NCBI GenBank assembly: GCA_002002485.1
Contig: MQVI01000002.1
Coordinates: 62,001 to 126,000, forward strand
Direction of reading: 5' to 3'
From: Pasteurellaceae bacterium 15-036681
GTDB lineage: Bacteria; Pseudomonadota; Gammaproteobacteria; Enterobacterales; Pasteurellaceae
Length of the DNA stretch: 64,000 bases
Shown here: piece by piece, positions 63,612 through 64,000 of the stretch
How the letters are laid out: every line of letters begins with the position of its first letter
Numbering within the stretch: the first letter of the stretch is position 1
Position numbers and translations under genes: made by a program
The notes under the pieces: generated by a model
The model's input: only the letters and a program-made list of their open reading frames with translations
What the model was told of the DNA's origin: nothing
Databases searched by the model: none

Positions 63612-63707
63612 ATGGCTTTTATTTGTTTAATGTTGGCAGGGCTAATCGCACTTTCAGGTAATGATGGCTGGGGTTGGTTCTTATTTGCGGCGGTATTGTT
63701 GGATTAG
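63612..63707 (+). CDS. 31-residue membrane microprotein
   Basis: MAFICLMLAGLIALSGNDGWGWFLF then AAVLLD: two short hydrophobic stretches. GGTTGAT before ATG is a modest ribosome site. It sits between the terminase subunits with 2 bp to the next start. Could be real or a spacer frame. Confidence 0.4.
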   Translation: MAFICLMLAGLIALSGNDGWGWFLFAAVLLD

Positions 63708-63709
63708 CG

Positions 63710-64000
63710 ATGAGTTCAAAAGATTTAAGAAAAAGCCTTGAGGCAATTCGAGCGGATTTGCAGAAGTTTATTGAAGCAAGTAACGAAGGCTGGAGTGATA
63801 AAGCGGAAGATGTGGTAAGCCGTCGTGAGCAAGTGTTAGATGCACAGACTGGCTTTGAGTATTTTGTGGCGAATTACTTTCCGCATTATGTGCGTAGTCC
63901 ACATAAATCGCAGTTACATCATTACTTATTTAAGCGTTTGCCAGAGATTATTCAAAGTCCGAAAAAGTGCTTAGATGCGATTGCTGCTCCACGTGGCGAG
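63710..64000 (+). CDS. Terminase large subunit, 5' part
   Basis: 97 codons, open at the right edge. TGFEYFVANYFPHYVRSPHK, then CLDAIAAPRGE at the edge, which is the start of the terminase Walker A region. Mu gp28-like ATPase-nuclease that packages DNA into proheads. Starts 2 bp after the preceding microprotein frame. Confidence 0.82.
   Translation, partial: MSSKDLRKSLEAIRADLQKFIEASNEGWSDKAEDVVSRREQVLDAQTGFEYFVANYFPHYVRSPHKSQLHHYLFKRLPEIIQSPKKCLDAIAAPRGE

Overview
The window is a Pasteurellaceae chromosome segment. It is AT-rich, its gene content is typical of the family (sapABCD, ompW, selenocysteine formate dehydrogenase, cvpA-purF, dsbC-recJ), and the 9-mer ACCGCTTGT/ACAAGCGGT recurs, often inside terminators. 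This is the DNA-uptake core of the Actinobacillus pleuropneumoniae / Mannheimia / Glaesserella branch rather than the Haemophilus influenzae type. The genus assignment is inference.

Bases 1-43,440 are core chromosome. In order: the 3' end of glyA; small metabolic and RNA-modification genes; an SOS-linked DinI-like gene; ompW with a perfect FNR site; fdhD divergent from fdnG(Sec)-fdxH-fdnI-fdhE; gyrB; lysS; a flavoprotein; cvpA-purF; a fadI-fadJ pair that has lost several catalytic residues; a DUF945 gene broken by an in-frame stop; an LPS phosphoethanolamine transferase; tyrR-sapABCD (no sapF follows); a YafJ-type amidotransferase; znuCB divergent from mepM-dsbC-recJ (no znuA here); a BamE/OmpA-type lipoprotein; ybhA; a GNAT gene; dapA; folD; and tRNA-Pro plus tRNA-Arg.

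Bases about 43,869-51,201 are one arm of a lambda-like prophage entering next to tRNA-Arg(TCT): integrase, excisionase-like gene, AntA/AntB antirepressor with an Ash/Icd-like leader, a divergent small-membrane-protein cassette, an SPFH (prohibitin-like) gene behind a 33-residue microprotein, a run of small unknown genes, and a Red-type exonuclease/Bet pair.

Bases about 51,205-64,000 are a Mu-like transposable prophage that appears to have inserted into the first prophage. It shows candidate left-end transposase sites, the repressor, operators, Ner, MuA, MuB, the early region (DUF3164, ANR, GemA), Mor, the lysis module (GH108 endolysin, nested spanins) and the terminase genes, the last cut by the window edge. 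Between MuA and MuB sit two tandem modules. Each has a plus-strand ORF resembling the MuA C-terminal barrel and an overlapping convergent minus-strand ORF with its own conserved leader, and the first module is bracketed by a 47-bp duplication of the 3' end of muA. This arrangement is the best candidate for an undescribed system in the window.
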